A DNA stretch of 64,000 nt, from positions 682,001 to 746,000 of the forward strand of contig NZ_CP084058.1 in NCBI RefSeq assembly GCF_020215645.1, written 5' to 3'. A program made the translations under genes and the position numbers. Below, one piece after another: positions 23,692 through 31,981 of the stretch. The first letter of the stretch is position 1; each line of letters opens with the position of its first letter. Below the pieces are notes generated by a model. The model was given only the letters and a program-made list of their open reading frames with translations. It was not told the DNA's origin and ran no database searches. This DNA comes from Nonomuraea gerenzanensis. Lineage in GTDB: Bacteria > Actinomycetota > Actinomycetes > Streptosporangiales > Streptosporangiaceae.

Positions 23692-24495
23692 CTACCAGAT
23701 GGCGTGGAAGTGGTGGACGGGACCGTGGCCGGAGCCGACGTGCAGGCTGTCGGCCGCGCGCAGCGCCTCGGTGAGGTACGTCTTCGCCGCCCGCACCGCG
23801 CCCGCCCAGTCGTCGTGGCGAGGGCGCAGCGCCGCGATGGCCGACGACAGCGTGCAGCCGGTGCCGTGCGTGTTCTTCGTGTGCACGCGGGGCGCGGCCA
23901 GCTCGATCGTGCCCTCCGGGGTGGCCAGCACGTCCACGCACGTCTCGCCGTCGAGGTGGCCGCCCTTGAGCAGCACCTGCCGCGCGCCCAGTGCCCGCAG
24001 CCGCTGCGCCTGCCCGTGCATCTCGGCCAGGCTCCCCGCGGGCTCCTCGCCCAGCAGGTCGGCCGCCTCCGGCAGGTTGGGGGTGATCAGGTCGACGCGG
24101 GGCAGCAGCGTCTCGCGCAGCGCCGCCACGGCGTCGGCGGGCAGCAGCCGGTCGCCGCTCTTGGCCACCATGACCGGGTCGAGCACGACGTAGGCGGGCC
24201 GGTAGGTGTCGAGCGCCGCCGCCACCGCCTTGATCAGCGCCGCGTTGCCCAGCATGCCGATCTTCACGGCGTCGGCGGGCACGTCGGTCAGCAGCGTGTC
24301 GAGCTGCTGGGCGACGAACGCGGCCGGCACCTCGTGGATGCCGGTGACGCCCGTGGTGGTCTGCGCGACCAGCGCGGTGACGACGGTCATGCCGTACGCG
24401 CCGAGCGCGGAGAAGGTCTTCAGATCCGCCTGGATCCCGGCGCCGCCACTGGGATCGGTGCCCGCGATGGACAGGACCTTGGGTACAGCACTCAC
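23692..24495 (-). CDS. thiD: Bifunctional hydroxymethylpyrimidine/phosphomethylpyrimidine kinase
   Basis: ThiD phosphorylates HMP and HMP-P in the pyrimidine branch of thiamine synthesis. The ribokinase-fold motifs are clear: SIAGTDPSGGAGIQADLKTF, AYGMTVVTALVAQTT, YVVLDPVMVAKSG, and the catalytic loop NTHGTGCTLSSAIAA. Length (267) is normal. The GTG at 24495 lies about ten bases after an AAGGGA at the 3' edge of the TPP riboswitch, so ligand binding can hide the ribosome site. tenA follows directly. Confidence 0.93.
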   Translation of the reverse strand: MSAVPKVLSIAGTDPSGGAGIQADLKTFSALGAYGMTVVTALVAQTTTGVTGIHEVPAAFVAQQLDTLLTDVPADAVKIGMLGNAALIKAVAAALDTYRPAYVVLDPVMVAKSGDRLLPADAVAALRETLLPRVDLITPNLPEAADLLGEEPAGSLAEMHGQAQRLRALGARQVLLKGGHLDGETCVDVLATPEGTIELAAPRVHTKNTHGTGCTLSSAIAALRPRHDDWAGAVRAAKTYLTEALRAADSLHVGSGHGPVHHFHAIW

Positions 24496-24504
24496 GGCCG
24501 TGAC

Positions 24505-24578
24505 GTCCCTTCGCTAGTCCGAACTAGATCAGGTTCGACGGGTGTGATCTCAGCCCGGCCTTCCGGGCACCCCGCGTC
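24505..24578 (-). promoter_or_regulatory. TPP riboswitch (THI element)
   Basis: Reading the minus strand, the leader contains GGGGTGCCCGGAAGGCCGGG and then CTGAGATCACACCCGTCGAA. It ends ACCTGATCTAGTTCGGACTA followed by GCGAAGGGA. The CTGAGA and ACCTGAT...GCGAAGGGA boxes are the conserved pyrimidine- and pyrophosphate-sensing parts of the TPP aptamer. It precedes thiD and tenA, which it should switch off when thiamine pyrophosphate is abundant. Confidence 0.93.
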
Positions 24579-24599
24579 GACGGCCACTGTAACAGGCGC

Positions 24600-25898
24600 T
24601 CAGACCTCGACGGTGCGGGCCTCCTGCGTGGTGGTGGCCCGGGTGGCCAGGTACGTGGCGACGATGGTGATCAGCCCGGCCACGATCATGTAGGGCGGGA
24701 TGCCGAGGATGGCGCTGCCGGCCGCCGCCTGCAGCGAGGTCAGGATCATGGGGGCGAAGCCGCCGCCGAGCATGCCGCCGATCTGGTAGCCGAGCGAGGC
24801 GCCGCTGTAGCGGACCCGGGCGCTGAACATGTCGGCGAACAGCGCGGCGAGCGGCCCGTACATGGCGGGGTGGATGACCGACAGGCCGAGGATCGTGGCG
24901 ACGGCCAGCACCAGCGGCGAGCCCGTGTCGATGAGCAGGAAGAACGGGTAGGCGTACAGGACGTAGGCGATGGTCCCCGCCAGGAACACCTTGCGGCGGC
25001 CGATCCGGTCCGACAGTGCCGCGAACGCCGGGATCGTGATCACCTCCAGCGCGGCGGCGATGGAGACGATGAGCAGCACCGTGCCGCGCTCGATCTTCAG
25101 CTCGGTGGTCGCGTACGTGAGGATGTAGGTGCCGAACAGGTAGAACTGCAGGAACGGCGCGATGCAGGCGCCGAAGGCCAGCAGCAGGTTCCTCGGGTGG
25201 CGCCGGATGGCCTCGACGACCGGCAGCCGCGCCTGCCCGCCCGACTGCTTGACCTTCTCGAAGTCGGGGGTCTCCGCCAGCCGCAGCCGGATCACCAGGC
25301 CGACCAGCAGCAGCACCACGCTGCACAGGAACGGCACCCGCCAGCCCCAGCTCGCGAAGTCGTCCTTGGGCAGCAGCGAGACCAGGGCGAACGCGGCCGA
25401 GGCCAGCACCAGCCCGGCGGGGGCGCCGGACTGCGGCCAGCTCCCGTGGTAGCCGCGGCGGTCCTTGGGCGAGTGCTCGACCGCCATGAGCACGGCCCCG
25501 CCCCACTCGCCGCCGACCGCGAAGCCCTGCAGCAGGCGCAGCACGACCAGCAGGATGGGCGCGAGCACGCCGAGGGAGTCGTAGGTGGGCAGCAGCCCGA
25601 TCAGGAACGTGGCCGCGCCCATGATGAACAGGCTCAGGACCAGCATCGACTTGCGGCCGAGCCGGTCGCCGAAGTGGCCGAAGACGATGCCGCCCAGCGG
25701 GCGGACCACGAAGCCGGCGCCGAAGACGGCGAAGGCGGCCAGGGTGCCGGCGATGTCGGAGAACGTCGGGAAGAAGAGCTCGTTGAAGATCAACGCGGCG
25801 GCCGTGCCGTAGATGAAGAAGTCGTACCACTCGATCGTGGTGCCGATGAAGCTGGCGAGCACGACCTGCCTGATCGGCTGCTGGTTGTCGGGGGTCAC
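24600..25898 (-). CDS. MHS-family MFS transporter, probable carboxylate uptake
   Basis: Metabolite:H+ symporters import organic acids such as shikimate, alpha-ketoglutarate or proline betaine. Diagnostic MHS features are the start VVLASFIGTTIEWYDFFIYG, then VRPLGGIVFGHFGDRLGRKS (motif A) and LLQGFAVGGEWGGAVLMAVE. About twelve helices are present over 432 residues. The frame extends to 25991, but the GTG at 25898 has GAGAGG about eight bases upstream and gives the family's N-terminus. It is divergent from a catabolic operon and shares with it a repeated operator-like sequence, so it probably imports that pathway's substrate. Confidence 0.9.
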   Translation of the reverse strand: MTPDNQQPIRQVVLASFIGTTIEWYDFFIYGTAAALIFNELFFPTFSDIAGTLAAFAVFGAGFVVRPLGGIVFGHFGDRLGRKSMLVLSLFIMGAATFLIGLLPTYDSLGVLAPILLVVLRLLQGFAVGGEWGGAVLMAVEHSPKDRRGYHGSWPQSGAPAGLVLASAAFALVSLLPKDDFASWGWRVPFLCSVVLLLVGLVIRLRLAETPDFEKVKQSGGQARLPVVEAIRRHPRNLLLAFGACIAPFLQFYLFGTYILTYATTELKIERGTVLLIVSIAAALEVITIPAFAALSDRIGRRKVFLAGTIAYVLYAYPFFLLIDTGSPLVLAVATILGLSVIHPAMYGPLAALFADMFSARVRYSGASLGYQIGGMLGGGFAPMILTSLQAAAGSAILGIPPYMIVAGLITIVATYLATRATTTQEARTVEV

Positions 25899-25962
25899 AG
25901 GTGCTGCCTCTCTGCCTTGCACCCGGTCGCACGATGGGGTGCCGGAGCGTGTGAGGAGCGAG

Positions 25963-25991
25963 TGTATGCAACGGTATCCCGATATTGTCAA
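25963..25991 (-). promoter_or_regulatory. Promoter of the MHS transporter gene with an overlapping operator copy
   Basis: On the minus strand TTGACA (25991-25986) is separated by 17 bases from CATACA (25968-25963), a good -35/-10 pair. The sequence GTATGCAACGGTATCC (25964-25979) covers the -10 and part of the spacer. It is nearly identical to a second copy over the divergent promoter. Confidence 0.6.
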
Positions 25992-26007
25992 TGGTTGACC
26001 GCCGCAG

Positions 26008-26054
26008 TTGACATGGACCCCGATAAGTGGATATCTCCGTATTCAACGGTATAC
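26008..26054 (+). promoter_or_regulatory. Promoter of the catabolic operon with an operator copy at its start site
   Basis: TTGACA (26008-26013) is followed after 17 bases by ATATCT (26031-26036). Just downstream GTATTCAACGGTATAC (26039-26054) repeats the operator seen at 25964. Each copy has GTAT/ATAC-type ends, as in many GntR/FadR-type sites. Placement over the transcription start suggests repression. The regulator is not encoded within the window. Confidence 0.6.
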
Positions 26055-26074
26055 ATAGCTCTAGGAGGTGACCC

Positions 26075-27367
26075 GTGAGGCTGGCGGAGCGGGCCGACGA
26101 CTGGCACGCGGCCTGCGCGGCCGACGCCGCACTGGCGGCGCTGGGCTGCCCCGGAGAGGTCGGGTTCGGCATCAGGGCGGGCGAGGAGGTGGTGACCTTC
26201 GCCTTCCACGACGGAAGGCCGGTCGGCGCCGCCCGGCGGACCGACTTCGAGGTGGTCGCCGAACCCGAGGCGTGGCGGGAGTTCTTCTCGGCCGAGCCCC
26301 GGCCGCCGCACCACCACCTCTTCGGGATGCTCATGCGCGTCCCCGGCACCGCCGTCACGGGGGACGAGGTGTGCTTCGCCCAGCACGCCCACCTGGTGCG
26401 GCGGGTGCTGGAGATCGGTCGCGCGGTGATCGCGGGCCCGCCGCTCGCGGCGCGGGAAACGGGCGGCGCGGCGCTCCCAGGCCCGGCGCCCTCGGCGTCA
26501 CGCGAGACGGCGCGCCCGGATCACATCGAGGGGCGCTATCTGCGAGCCGAGGTGGGCCGGGAGCCCGTGCGGCTGTTCTACGAGCACGCCGGCACCGGCA
26601 GGGACGTGCTCTTCCTGCACACCGCCGGCGCGGACAGCCGCCAGTTCCACCACCTCATGAACGACCCCGGGCTGGCCGACCGCTACCACCTGGTCGCCTT
26701 CGACCTGCCCTGGCACGGCCGCTCCACCGGCCCGCCCGGCGAGCCGCCAGGCGCGTACGCACTGGACACGGACCGCTACGTCGCCACGATCATGGCCGTG
26801 ATCGAGGGCCTGGACCTCGACGCCCCGATCGTCGTCGGCTGCTCGATGGGCGGCGAGATCTGCCTGGAGCTGGCCCTGCGCCACCCCGACAGGCTCGGCG
26901 GCGTCGTGGCCTGCGAGGCCGCCGACCACGTGCCGGGACGGCAGGTCCGCTGGGCCCGCGACCCGAGGGTGAACCAGACGCTGTTCGTACCGGAGTGGGT
27001 GGAAGGCCTGATGGCGCCGCAGAGCCCGCCCGAGCACCGGCGCGAGGTGTGGTGGGGCTACTCCCAGGGCGGGTTCGGCACGTTCGCCGGGGACATCCTG
27101 TTCTACAGCGGCGACTGGGACGCCCGCGACCGGGTCGGCCGCATCGACACGGCGCGCTGCCCGGTGGTGATGCTGACCGGCGAGTACGACTACTCGTGCA
27201 CCCCGGAGATGTCCCGGGCGACGGCCGGGCGCATCCCCGGCGCGCTCTACCGGACGATGCCCCGGCTCGGCCATTTCCCGATGGCCGAGAACCCGGAGGA
27301 GTTCGCCGGGCACCTGCTGTGGGCGCTGGACGAGATCGACGGCAAGGCGAGAGGGACGGCCGGATGA
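26075..27367 (+). CDS. Two-domain alpha/beta hydrolase, first gene of the catabolic operon
   Basis: Residues 1-125 form a separate domain (VGFGIRAGEEVVTFAFHDGR, HHHLFGMLMRVPGTAV) whose pattern faintly recalls small SCP2-like ligand-binding folds; this is uncertain. Residues 150-430 are an alpha/beta hydrolase with the oxyanion loop LFLHTAGADSRQFHHL, AFDLPWHGRS, nucleophile elbow VGCSMGGE (catalytic Ser) and terminal RLGHFPMAENP with the His. GGAGGTGACCC precedes the GTG at 26075. It overlaps the aldehyde dehydrogenase gene in an ATGA. A role in hydrolysing an ester, lactone or C-C bond of the pathway substrate is inferred. Confidence 0.87.
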   Translation: MRLAERADDWHAACAADAALAALGCPGEVGFGIRAGEEVVTFAFHDGRPVGAARRTDFEVVAEPEAWREFFSAEPRPPHHHLFGMLMRVPGTAVTGDEVCFAQHAHLVRRVLEIGRAVIAGPPLAARETGGAALPGPAPSASRETARPDHIEGRYLRAEVGREPVRLFYEHAGTGRDVLFLHTAGADSRQFHHLMNDPGLADRYHLVAFDLPWHGRSTGPPGEPPGAYALDTDRYVATIMAVIEGLDLDAPIVVGCSMGGEICLELALRHPDRLGGVVACEAADHVPGRQVRWARDPRVNQTLFVPEWVEGLMAPQSPPEHRREVWWGYSQGGFGTFAGDILFYSGDWDARDRVGRIDTARCPVVMLTGEYDYSCTPEMSRATAGRIPGALYRTMPRLGHFPMAENPEEFAGHLLWALDEIDGKARGTAG

Positions 27368-28824
27368 GATATCGCATGCTGATCGGCGGCGAGCGGGTGG
27401 ACGCCGATGGCGACCGCAGGCTCCCCGCGGTCAACCCGTACACGGGCGCGCAGTTCGCCACGGTGCCGGACGCCACCGCCGCCGACGTGGCCGCGGCCGT
27501 CACGGCGGCGAGCGAGGCCTTCGAGCGCACCTGGGCGGCGACACCGGGGGTGGCGCGGGCGCGGCTGATGCACCGGCTGGCCGACCTGATCGAGGAGCGC
27601 GCCGACGAGCTGGGCCGGCTGGAGAGCACCGACAACGGCAAGCTGCTCAAGGAGACCGCCGGGCAGGCCAGGTTCGCCGCGCGCAACTACCGCTTCTTCG
27701 CCGGGTACGCGGACAAGCTGTACGGCCGCACGATCCCGCTGGACAACCCGGACACCCTCGACTACACGCTGCGCGAGCCCGTGGGCGTGGCCGCGCTCGT
27801 CACGGCGTGGAACTCCCCGATGCAGCTCCTGGCCAACAAGCTCGCCCCGGCGCTGGCCACCGGCAACTGCGTGGTGATCAAGCCGTCGGAGCACGCCTCC
27901 GCCACCACGCTGGAGCTGGCCGACCTGGTGGAGCGCGCCGGCTTCCCGCCCGGGGTGATCAACATCGTGACCGGCGGCGCCGAGGCGGGCACCGCCCTGG
28001 TCGGCGACCCGCGCCTGGGCCGCATCAGCTTCACCGGCAGCGTCGCCACCGGCCAGGCCATCGCCGCGGCGGCGGCCCGCACGCTCGTCCCCGTCACCCT
28101 GGAGCTGGGCGGCAAGTCGCCCAACCTCGTCTTCGCCGACGCCGACCTGGACGCGGCGATCGCGGGCGCGATGGCCGGCATCTTCGCCGCCGGCGGCCAG
28201 ACCTGCATCGCGGGCAGCCGCCTGCTCGTCGAGCGGCCCGTCTACCAGCAGGTGGTGGACGAGCTGGCGCGGCGCGCGGACGCCATCAGGCTGGGCGACC
28301 CGCTGCTGCCGGACACCCAGATGGGCCCGGTCGCCAACGCGCCGCAGCACGAGCGCATCCAGCGCATGATCGCGGCCGGGGCCGAGGCGGGCGCCCGCCG
28401 GGTCACCGCCGAGCGGGAGCTGCCGGAGCGGGGGCTGTTCGTGCCGCCCACCGTCTTCGCCGACGTGCACAACGGCATGCCGATCGCCAGGGAGGAGATC
28501 TTCGGCCCCGTGCTGAGCGTCATCCCGTTTGGCGACGAGGAGGAGGCCGTCGCGATCGCCAACGACAGCGACTTCGGCCTGGCCTCCGGCATCTGGACCA
28601 CCAGCCTGACCCGCGCCCACCGCGTCGCCGAGCGCCTGGTCGCGGGCACCGTCTGGGTCAACACCTACCGGGCCAGCGCGGCGCAGGCCCCGTTCGGCGG
28701 CACCCGGATGTCCGGGTACGGCCGCGAGCGCGGCGAGGAGGCGATGGAGGAGTACCTCCGGACCAAGAACGTCATGATCGACCTGTCCGGCCGCGCCGCC
28801 GACCCGTTCGCCATGCGGACCTGA
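27364..28824 (+). CDS. NAD(P)-dependent aldehyde dehydrogenase
   Basis: The enzyme oxidises an aldehyde to the carboxylate. Landmarks over 486 residues are the nucleotide-binding VAALVTAWNSPMQLLANKLA and VVIKPSEHAS, then FTGSVATGQ. The general-base Glu is in TLELGGKSPN (about 246), the catalytic Cys at about 281 in GGQTCIAGSR, and EEIFGPVLSVIPF follows. The closest named groups are betaine- and hydroxymuconic-semialdehyde-type dehydrogenases, but the substrate cannot be fixed. The ATG overlaps the preceding stop. Being between a hydrolase and a hydroxyacid dehydrogenase suggests it oxidises an intermediate semialdehyde. Confidence 0.92.
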   Translation: MRYRMLIGGERVDADGDRRLPAVNPYTGAQFATVPDATAADVAAAVTAASEAFERTWAATPGVARARLMHRLADLIEERADELGRLESTDNGKLLKETAGQARFAARNYRFFAGYADKLYGRTIPLDNPDTLDYTLREPVGVAALVTAWNSPMQLLANKLAPALATGNCVVIKPSEHASATTLELADLVERAGFPPGVINIVTGGAEAGTALVGDPRLGRISFTGSVATGQAIAAAAARTLVPVTLELGGKSPNLVFADADLDAAIAGAMAGIFAAGGQTCIAGSRLLVERPVYQQVVDELARRADAIRLGDPLLPDTQMGPVANAPQHERIQRMIAAGAEAGARRVTAERELPERGLFVPPTVFADVHNGMPIAREEIFGPVLSVIPFGDEEEAVAIANDSDFGLASGIWTTSLTRAHRVAERLVAGTVWVNTYRASAAQAPFGGTRMSGYGRERGEEAMEEYLRTKNVMIDLSGRAADPFAMRT

Positions 28825-28837
28825 AAGGAACAGCGAG

Positions 28838-29734
28838 ATGGCATCACCAGTGGGGCTGTGCGGCCTCGGCAACATGGGGTCCGCGATCGCGCGGCGGCTC
28901 TCCCAGACCTGCCCCGTGCTCGCCTACGACCTCGACCCCGCCCGTACCGAAGCCGCCGGCGAGCTGGACGGCGTGACGGGGGTTACCGACGTGGCCGCCC
29001 TGGCGGAGGCGGAGACGGTCGTGCTCTCACTGCCGACCCCGGCGGCCTCGGCGCAGGCCGCCGCCGTGATCGCGCCCGGCATGCGGCCGGGCTCGCTGAT
29101 CGTCGAGACCAGCACGGTCAACCCGGCGGACATGCACCGGCTGCGCGAGCTGTGCGCGCCGCACGGCGTCCGGGTGCTCGACGCCGCCATCCTGTCCGGG
29201 GTGGCGCAGATGGCGGCGGGCACGTCCACGCTGCTCATCGGCGGGGACGAGGAGGATCTCGCGCGCGCCCGCCCGGTGCTCGACGCGCTCGCGCCCCGGC
29301 AGCTCGTGCTCGGCGGGATCGGCGCGGGCATGGCCGCCAAGGTCATCAACAACGCCGTGGCGCACGCCGTCATGGTCGTGCTGGCCGAGGCCGGCGCGAT
29401 GGCGGCGGCCACCGGCGTGTCGCAGCGGCGGCTCGCCGAGCTGCTCGCCGACCCGGAGGCCGGGCTCACCCGCCCGCTCACCCACCGCTTCCTGGAGCGC
29501 GTCCTGCCCGGCGACTACGAGGGCGGCATGCCGACCTCCGCCGCCCGCAAGGACTCCACGCTGGCGCTGGCGCTGGCCCAGGACGCCGGCATCCCGCTGT
29601 TCGCCATCCAGGCCAGCCACAGCGTGTACGAGCTCGCCGTCGGCGGCGGCCTCGGCCGGCAGGACTACGCCTCGATCGCCACCCTGTGGGAGCAGTGGAC
29701 CGGCCGTCCCATCTCGGAGAAGGAGTCAGCATGA
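28838..29734 (+). CDS. NAD(P)-dependent beta-hydroxyacid dehydrogenase (3-hydroxyisobutyrate type)
   Basis: The Rossmann motif GLCGLGNMGSAIARRL is at the N-terminus. The substrate-binding segment, usually DAPVSGG, reads LDAAILSGVAQMAAGTST. The catalytic Lys is in GAGMAAKVINNAV (about residue 168), and the C-terminal helical domain carries TSAARKDSTLALALAQDAG. Length (298) is typical. Members interconvert a beta-hydroxyacid and a semialdehyde, which fits the neighbouring aldehyde dehydrogenase. AAAGGA upstream of the ATG supports the start, and the stop overlaps the next gene in ATGA. Confidence 0.9.
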   Translation: MASPVGLCGLGNMGSAIARRLSQTCPVLAYDLDPARTEAAGELDGVTGVTDVAALAEAETVVLSLPTPAASAQAAAVIAPGMRPGSLIVETSTVNPADMHRLRELCAPHGVRVLDAAILSGVAQMAAGTSTLLIGGDEEDLARARPVLDALAPRQLVLGGIGAGMAAKVINNAVAHAVMVVLAEAGAMAAATGVSQRRLAELLADPEAGLTRPLTHRFLERVLPGDYEGGMPTSAARKDSTLALALAQDAGIPLFAIQASHSVYELAVGGGLGRQDYASIATLWEQWTGRPISEKESA

Positions 29735-31209
29735 CCTCGTACGACGTGATCGTGGCCGGCGGCGGCAACGCCGGCTTCTCCGCCGCGCACGCGGCCCGCG
29801 AGCGCGGCGCCCGCGTGCTGCTCCTGGAGAAGGGCACGGCCGGCGAGGCCGGCGGCAACTCCTACTACACGGCGGGTGCCTTCCGCTTCCCCTTCTCCGG
29901 GCTGGCGGAGCTGCGGCCGCTGATCGAGGAGGACCCCAGGCACGCCGTGACCGACGTGCCGCCCTACACGGCCGCGGACTTCCTGGCCGACATGAAGCGG
30001 GTCACCGACGGCCGCTGCGACCCCGTGCTCACCGACCTGCTGGTGGGCGACGCGGCCGACGCGGTCAGGTGGCTGGCCGGCAAGGGCATCAGGTGGCGGC
30101 TGATGTACGAGCGGCAGGCGTACGAGTCGGACGGGCAGTGGCGCTTCTTCGGCGGCCTGGTCGTCGGCACGGTCGGCGGCGGCAAGGGGCTGATCGCCGG
30201 GCACACCGAGGCGGCGCTCGCGTCGGGCGTGGAGGTCCGGTACGGCGCGGCGGTCACGGGGCTGCTGCGCGACGGGCAGCGGGTGACGGGCGTGGAGTAC
30301 CGCGACGCGTCCGGAGTCGCGCACCAGGTCAGCGCGCCCGCGGTGGTGCTGGCGGCGGGCGGCTTCGAGGCCGACCCGGAGCGGCGGGCCAGGCACCTGG
30401 GCCCGGAGTGGCGGCGGGCCAAGACCCGGGGCAACCCGCTGAACACCGGCGAGGTGCTCGACCTGGCGCTGGCGGCGGGCGCGCAGCCGTACGGCGACTG
30501 GGCCTCCTGCCACAGCACCGCCTGGGACGCCGGCGCTTCCGACGGCGGCGGCGACCGCACGCTGACCAACCAGCTCACCCGCCAGAGCTATCCGGTCGGC
30601 GTCGTCGTCAACCGCGAGGGCCGCCGCTTCGTGGACGAGGGCGCCGACTACCGCAACTACACCTACGCCAAGTACGGCAGGGAGATCCTGCGCCAGCCCG
30701 GCGGCATCGCCTTCCAGCTCTTCGACGCCAAGACCAGGCCGCTGCTGCGCACGGAGGAGTACGACTCCCACCCGATCACCGCCGCGCGGGCGGACACGCT
30801 GGCGGAGCTGGCCGCCGAGCTGGGCATCGACCCGGCGGGGCTGGAGGAGACGGTGGCGCGCTTCAACGCCTCGATCGACGACGGCGTGCCGTTCGACCCG
30901 TCGGTCAAGGACGGCCGGGCGGCGGCCGTGCAGCCGCCCAAGTCGAACTGGGCGCTCGCGCTCGACGCCCCGCCCTACTACGGCTACGCGGTGACCTGCG
31001 GCATCACGTTCACCTTCGGCGGCGTGCGGGTGGACCAGGACGCCCGCGTGCTCGACGCCGCCGGGGTGCCGATCCCCGGCCTGTACGCGGCGGGCGAGCT
31101 GGTCGGCGGCCTGTTCTCGGGCAACTACCCGGGCGGCTCCGGCCTCACCTCCGGCACCGTCTTCGGCCGCCGCGCGGGCAGCCACGCCGCCGGGCTGCGC
31201 GATGTTTGA
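29731..31209 (+). CDS. FAD-dependent dehydrogenase, TcuA/fumarate-reductase flavoprotein type
   Basis: The FAD-binding dinucleotide fold is YDVIVAGGGNAGFSAAHAAR with LLLEKG, followed by AGGNSYYTAGAFRF. The substrate domain includes PYYGYAVTCGITFTFGGVRV, and the C-terminal FAD contact is GLYAAGELVGGLFSGNYPGG. This layout is shared by tricarballylate dehydrogenase, fumarate reductases and 3-ketosteroid dehydrogenases. I would not name a substrate beyond a carboxylate or enone. At 492 residues it is full length. It overlaps the preceding gene by four bases and the next by eight. Confidence 0.88.
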   Translation: MTSYDVIVAGGGNAGFSAAHAARERGARVLLLEKGTAGEAGGNSYYTAGAFRFPFSGLAELRPLIEEDPRHAVTDVPPYTAADFLADMKRVTDGRCDPVLTDLLVGDAADAVRWLAGKGIRWRLMYERQAYESDGQWRFFGGLVVGTVGGGKGLIAGHTEAALASGVEVRYGAAVTGLLRDGQRVTGVEYRDASGVAHQVSAPAVVLAAGGFEADPERRARHLGPEWRRAKTRGNPLNTGEVLDLALAAGAQPYGDWASCHSTAWDAGASDGGGDRTLTNQLTRQSYPVGVVVNREGRRFVDEGADYRNYTYAKYGREILRQPGGIAFQLFDAKTRPLLRTEEYDSHPITAARADTLAELAAELGIDPAGLEETVARFNASIDDGVPFDPSVKDGRAAAVQPPKSNWALALDAPPYYGYAVTCGITFTFGGVRVDQDARVLDAAGVPIPGLYAAGELVGGLFSGNYPGGSGLTSGTVFGRRAGSHAAGLRDV

Positions 31210-31978
31210 GCTGTACGCCCTCCGCTACGCGCATCGAGACGCCTCGGTGCGCGGCGAGCACTTCTACGGCCACGACCCGGGCGCCCTGGACCCCTTCCCG
31301 ATCGACTACTACGTCTGGGTGGCCGTCGGGGAGGCCGGGGTGGTGCTGGTGGACGCGGGCTTCACCAGGCAGACCGCCGAGCGCCGCGGCGACCGCCACT
31401 ACCTGCGCTCGCCCGTGGACACCCTGGCCGCCCTGGGCGTGGCGCCCGCCCAGGTCGGCCACGTCGTGCTCACCCACCTGCACTACGACCACACGGGCCA
31501 CCTGCGCGACCTCCCCGCCGCCCGGATCGTGCTGCAGCGGGCGGAGCTGGCGTTCTGGACGGGCCCGCACGCCCACCGCGGCGCGTACCCGCACCTGGCA
31601 GAGCCCGACGACCTGGCCTACCTGGTGCGGGAGAACCTCACCGGCCGCGTGCGGCAGCTCGACGGCGACCACGAGCTGCTGCCGGGGCTGAGCGTGCACC
31701 ACGTCGGCGGGCACACGCCGGGCATGCAGGTCGTCCGCGTGCGCACCGCCCGGGGGGACGCGGTCGTCGCCTCGGACGCCAGCCACTTCTACGCCAACAT
31801 CGAGGCCGACCGCCCGTACGGCATCGTCGACCACCTGCCGGCCATGTACGACGCCTTCGACCGGGTCCGGGCGCTGGCCGGCTCGCCGGAGCTGATCGTG
31901 GCCGGGCACGACCCGCTGGTGCTGGAGCGCTTCCCGGCCGTGCCAGGGCTGGAGGGCTACGCGGTCCGGATCGGCTAG
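31202..31978 (+). CDS. Metallo-beta-lactamase-fold lactonase-like hydrolase
   Basis: The dinuclear zinc motif HLHYDHTGH is near residue 96. A further His occurs in HHVGGHTPGMQ and a bridging Asp in VASDASHFYANI, with a final His in IVAGHDPLVLE. This set and the length (258) match N-acyl-homoserine-lactonase-like enzymes. As the last gene in a catabolic operon, it more likely opens a pathway lactone than quenches signals. It begins inside the preceding coding sequence (8-base overlap). Confidence 0.88.
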   Translation: MFELYALRYAHRDASVRGEHFYGHDPGALDPFPIDYYVWVAVGEAGVVLVDAGFTRQTAERRGDRHYLRSPVDTLAALGVAPAQVGHVVLTHLHYDHTGHLRDLPAARIVLQRAELAFWTGPHAHRGAYPHLAEPDDLAYLVRENLTGRVRQLDGDHELLPGLSVHHVGGHTPGMQVVRVRTARGDAVVASDASHFYANIEADRPYGIVDHLPAMYDAFDRVRALAGSPELIVAGHDPLVLERFPAVPGLEGYAVRIG

Positions 31979-31981
31979 CGG

